This document shows positions 60,836 to 64,000 of a stretch of 64,000 nt of DNA, one piece after another. The DNA comes from Halichoerus grypus (lineage: Eukaryota > Chordata > Mammalia > Carnivora > Phocidae). The first letter of the stretch is position 1. Each line of letters opens with the position of its first letter. Below the pieces are notes generated by a model. The model was not told where the DNA came from. It saw only the letters and a list, made by a program, of their open reading frames with translations, and did not search any database. Location of the stretch: NCBI RefSeq assembly GCF_964656455.1, contig NC_135719.1, forward strand, positions 71,784,283-71,848,282, written 5' to 3'. The position numbers were made by a program, and so were the translations under genes.

Positions 60836-62094
60836 CTGTTCTACTTGCTATCACCAGCTGTTCTTCTATTTAATTTTTCTATAGTTAGGGGTAAAATAAT
60901 GTGCTGTGAATGGATGAAAGAGCAATCAGAAAGAGTGAGCTATTCATACCCACAGTGGAAACACAAAACCCAGGAAATACCCAGGAGAAGGCTATTTTTC
61001 ATGTCGGTGCATGCATGTTGCCCCTCTGTGTTCAAGTAACCCACTCAGTAGTAAACTCCGAATTTTTCTGCACCAGGCTGGTGAAGTTTATTATTTGCAA
61101 GTCTTTTAAAGCTTATTTTATTTTCCACATAGATATATACTGATTCCAAAAAGGGGACCTACCCTGGTATATTTTGGTCATTGTACCTATAGATAACATG
61201 GTTCTTAGAATATATATATATATATGTATGTATATATATATATATAGGTATATAGACAGAAGCCTTGAAGAGATCATGTAAATTGTGTGCCTGTTGCCCA
61301 GTAAAAGGCACACACTGATTTTGCATATTATTTCAGAGTCTTACTAGTCTGAATTTTGTAGTACCCAAGTTAAGTACCCCTCGTTTGTTTGGAAAGTCTC
61401 AGAATTCATTGCTTTGATATTGACTGAACATTTTTTAAACATAAAGCAGGGTGTAGGATGAACACTGAAAATGTCTATAATAATATGCTTTATTAAAGAA
61501 TTATAGAATATTGAAGCGAAAGGGTCCTCAGAGCTGATTTCCTCTCCCTGTCCGAGCATTAGGTTGGATTGGGTGGTCTCTAGGACTTTGATACAGTTAT
61601 TCCTGCTTCTAAAGCTCCGAGAAAATGCTGAGGAATCAGCTTTTCGACTGCACGCGTGCCCTATCGGTGCACTGGGACCTTTTCCTCACCTCCATGGTGG
61701 TTCGCCCTCATTTGCAGCAGGACGAGATTTCTGTTCTTTCAGGGACCGTCGGGTCATTCTGCACAGCCGGCAGGGCGTCCAGGTGCCTCGCGATCGTAGT
61801 GACACAGGCTGCCGGTGTCCTTGGTTCAAGTGGGCGGCCGCACTTTCCAGTGTTTCTCAGTGAGTCGTTGTGAATGCAACAGAAACTCTGGATAATTAAG
61901 ATGCCCTGTTGTTACCACAGAGCACAGATGAATCAGACCTGCTCTCGGGTGCCTCTCTGCAGCTTTGACACCTCTCCTGGCAACAGGGGACTTCTTGGAT
62001 GAGCTGTATCACAACTCATGGGGATGCAGCGCCCACCACCGTCGGGCAACGGTGCTCTCCCTTAAGCAAGGAATTCCATAGGGGTTTTCATGTT
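60836..62094. other. Intergenic stretch with an (AT)n patch
   Basis: A TATATA-rich microsatellite lies at 61209-61248. No gene is seen; open frames at about 61564-61873 are not recognised. Confidence 0.45.
61209..61248. repeat. (AT)n microsatellite with TATG interruptions
   Basis: Alternating AT/TA with two TATG units in the middle. Confidence 0.93.
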
Positions 62095-62480
62095 CATCTC
62101 ACTTAAGCCTCACATCCTCACAACAATCTTTTTTTTTTTTTTTGAAGAATTTATTTCCTTACTTGAGAGAGAGAGAGAGAAAACACAAGCGAGGAAGGGA
62201 GGCAGGAGGGGCAGAGGCAGAGGGAGAAGCAGGCTTCCCGCAGAGCAGGGAGCCTGATATGGGGCTCGATCCCAGGACCCTGGGATCATGACCTGAGCCG
62301 AAGGCAGACGCTTAACAACTGAGCCACCCAGGCGCCCCCCTCACAACAATCTTAAAAAAGATTGCCAGTGCCTTTTGACAAATGAGAACCCTTGACTTGG
62401 GAAGTTAAATACCTTACCCCAAATCACACACCACTGGGTGGCAGAACCAGGATTCGAGCTCAGGCCTTTTGGTCCCTCAC
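62095..62480 (-). repeat. MIR SINE, antisense, split by a CAN-SINE
   Basis: CTCACTTAAGCCTCACATCCTC on the left; CAAATGAGAACC, CTTACCCCAAATCACAC and CCAGGATTCGAGCTCAGG on the right of the inserted SINE. Confidence 0.8.
62131..62338 (-). mobile_element. CAN-SINE inserted in a MIR, antisense
   Basis: Poly-T, AAGAATTTATTTCCTTACTTGAGAG and reversed head GAGCCACCCAGGCGCCCC. Perfect 15-base duplication CCTCACAACAATCTT at 62116-62130 and 62339-62353. Confidence 0.96.
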
Positions 62481-62559
62481 TAGGTTATGATGCCAAGGAG
62501 CTCAGGCGCCCTTCCCCACCTTTGGAGCTCAGGGAAAGCTAGGCTACCGAGGCCCACTG

Positions 62560-62780
62560 TGCAAGCTCAGTTCAATTCATAGCTCGACCTTTGACTAGCT
62601 GTGTGACCTTGACATGTTACCTAACCTTTCTGTGCTTGTTTGCTGCAAAATGAGGCTAATAACAATTTATCCACGTTACGGGGCGATTGTGAGGATTAAA
62701 TGAGTTAACACATATAAACTGCCTAGAATAGTCCCAGGCACATAAGCCCCTCAATATTAACTAGTATTTATTACCTGAAG
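62560..62780 (+). repeat. MIR SINE, long copy
   Basis: CTAGCTGTGTGACCTTGACATG, ATGAGGCTAATAACAATTTATCC, GATTGTGAGGATTAAATGAG and CCCAGGCACATAAGCCCC in order. Confidence 0.92.
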
Positions 62781-64000
62781 CTCTCTGCCCACTTCCTCTG
62801 AGCGCCCCCTCTTCTGCTGCAGGAGGCCAATTTTTCTAGGGTGAGAACGCAAGAGAAACATTTTGTTCTTTTGTACAATCAACTTTCAAGGGAGCTGTGG
62901 CCTAGTTAATCACAGACCCCTTGTTTTTTGAATGCAGGATTTTTAAAATTGTTTTGTGGTGAATTTTCTTTCCCATTTGTGTTTAATTTCATAATAATAA
63001 TAAAAAAAGCAAAATTAGCTAGTTTTTCTTCATTCTCGCCAGCAGAAGATTGGGCTTGGTAACTGCCAGGCAGATTTTCTTTTCTTTGGTCTTTAACTTT
63101 TCTTTTCCTCCTCCATCTTTCTTTCAAACCTCCATTTAAAAAAAACCCAGTGGCTAATTTTCAGCTTCTCATGTAGATGATCTGCACCTGTTCCAGGCCT
63201 ACCGAGTGGTCGGTCATTTCTTCTGGTCCCGGACTCTGAGTTCCTGAGGACGAGGACAACATTAGCTTGTCTCTGTAAGCCCCTTGCCTGGACAGTACAT
63301 GGTGGATAATCGAGGAATGTTTGTGGAATGAATCGATGAATGAATGCACATTCAGGGCATCCCACAGCTAATTCTACTGAAGGGGAACCAGCTGCTCTGG
63401 TCTGGAGTAGAGACCGGTTCTGTGCTTGCTCGGCATTTGGTTTCCTGCCTAAAGCAAGAATTTTGACAATGAGAGAAAAGCAATGATACCCAGTCTCACG
63501 GCTTCCTCAGCTCATTGCCAGTTAGCTACGAAAGAAGCCTTGTGGGTCAGTCTGGGGAATATGCCCACTTACTTCTTGACCCCAGGGTGGATTTTTGGCC
63601 AGGTGGGCTCTAGAGCTGTCTTTCCTCACTCCTCGACCCCCGGTCTAGTGTCGCTAAATGACTCACATGGCTGGTGCATTACATTCGTCTTGTTACATCA
63701 GCGTGACTCATCTTTTTTCTTGAAAAATGTTGCTCACCTTAAGCAAGTATGAGCTGGGAGGGGCCCCGTCCTGGATTAAGCTAATGATGTTCCTATCTTA
63801 TTTATATTACCTTTTCATGGGTGGTTATTTACTTTAGGCCTTCTCTGAGGAAGGAATGGTTAAATTAAAAGGAACATTCTGTTTCCTAAATAAGAATTCC
63901 ACGGCCATAACTTATCTTAGCAAGAACCATATATTTGTGGCGCCATGAGCCAGATCTTCATGCTATGTAATTTTATTGGCATTCTCCACAATCCCAGCAG
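62781..64000. other. Intergenic stretch to the right edge with an L2 3' end
   Basis: 63215-63350 is an L2 3' terminus (TGGACAGTACATGGTGGATAATCG, then TGAATGAATG). The rest shows no gene or repeat I can name. Confidence 0.5.

Overview
The window is vertebrate nuclear DNA from a carnivoran. It carries at least 19 tRNA-Lys-derived CAN-SINEs with the typical A-box head, CT-rich body and AAATAAATAAA tail. It also has carnivore-type young L1 3' ends, plus older mammalian MIR, L2, MER5A and MaLR LTR copies. The SINE sequences look like arctoid caniform copies (bear, seal, mustelid or panda type) rather than dog SINEC_Cf or cat copies. The species itself cannot be fixed by eye.

Only one gene is supported. 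The left 2.85 kb holds the 5' end of THBS1 (thrombospondin-1) on the minus strand: non-coding exon 1 (2697 to about 2846), exon 2 with the start codon and signal peptide (2016-2111), exon 3 with most of the N-terminal heparin-binding domain (1200-1759) and exon 4 (218-293). The gene runs off the left edge. All visible junctions have GT/AG ends, the frame is open, and 234 residues can be read in register with human numbering (Cys171 and Cys232 both fall in place). The promoter has a TTTAAAA TATA element, an NF-Y type CCAAT about 64 bp upstream of the inferred start site, a CpG island (about 2560-3600), GC boxes, two 10-G runs and, about 1.25 kb upstream, a perfect CArG box. That layout agrees with what I recall of the human serum-responsive THBS1 promoter.

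From about 3.6 kb to 64 kb I see no other gene. This is THBS1 5' intergenic DNA filled with repeats: CAN-SINEs throughout; young L1 3' ends at 11.2, 11.7-12.5, 20.1-20.4 and 53.1-53.7 kb; old L1 at 7.2-7.6, 20.9-22.0 and 52.7-54.3 kb; MaLR LTRs at 6.3, 15.7, 19.6 and 45.3 kb; a decayed ERV internal region at about 31.0-34.4 kb; and many MIR, L2 and MER5A copies. Any function here would be regulatory.

No previously undescribed multi-gene system is visible. The items most worth a second look are the conserved-looking THBS1 serum response layout, a tailless tRNA-Lys 5'-half retroinsertion with target-site duplications near 49.1 kb, and a pair of diverged unclassified repeats at 11.3 and 13.4 kb.
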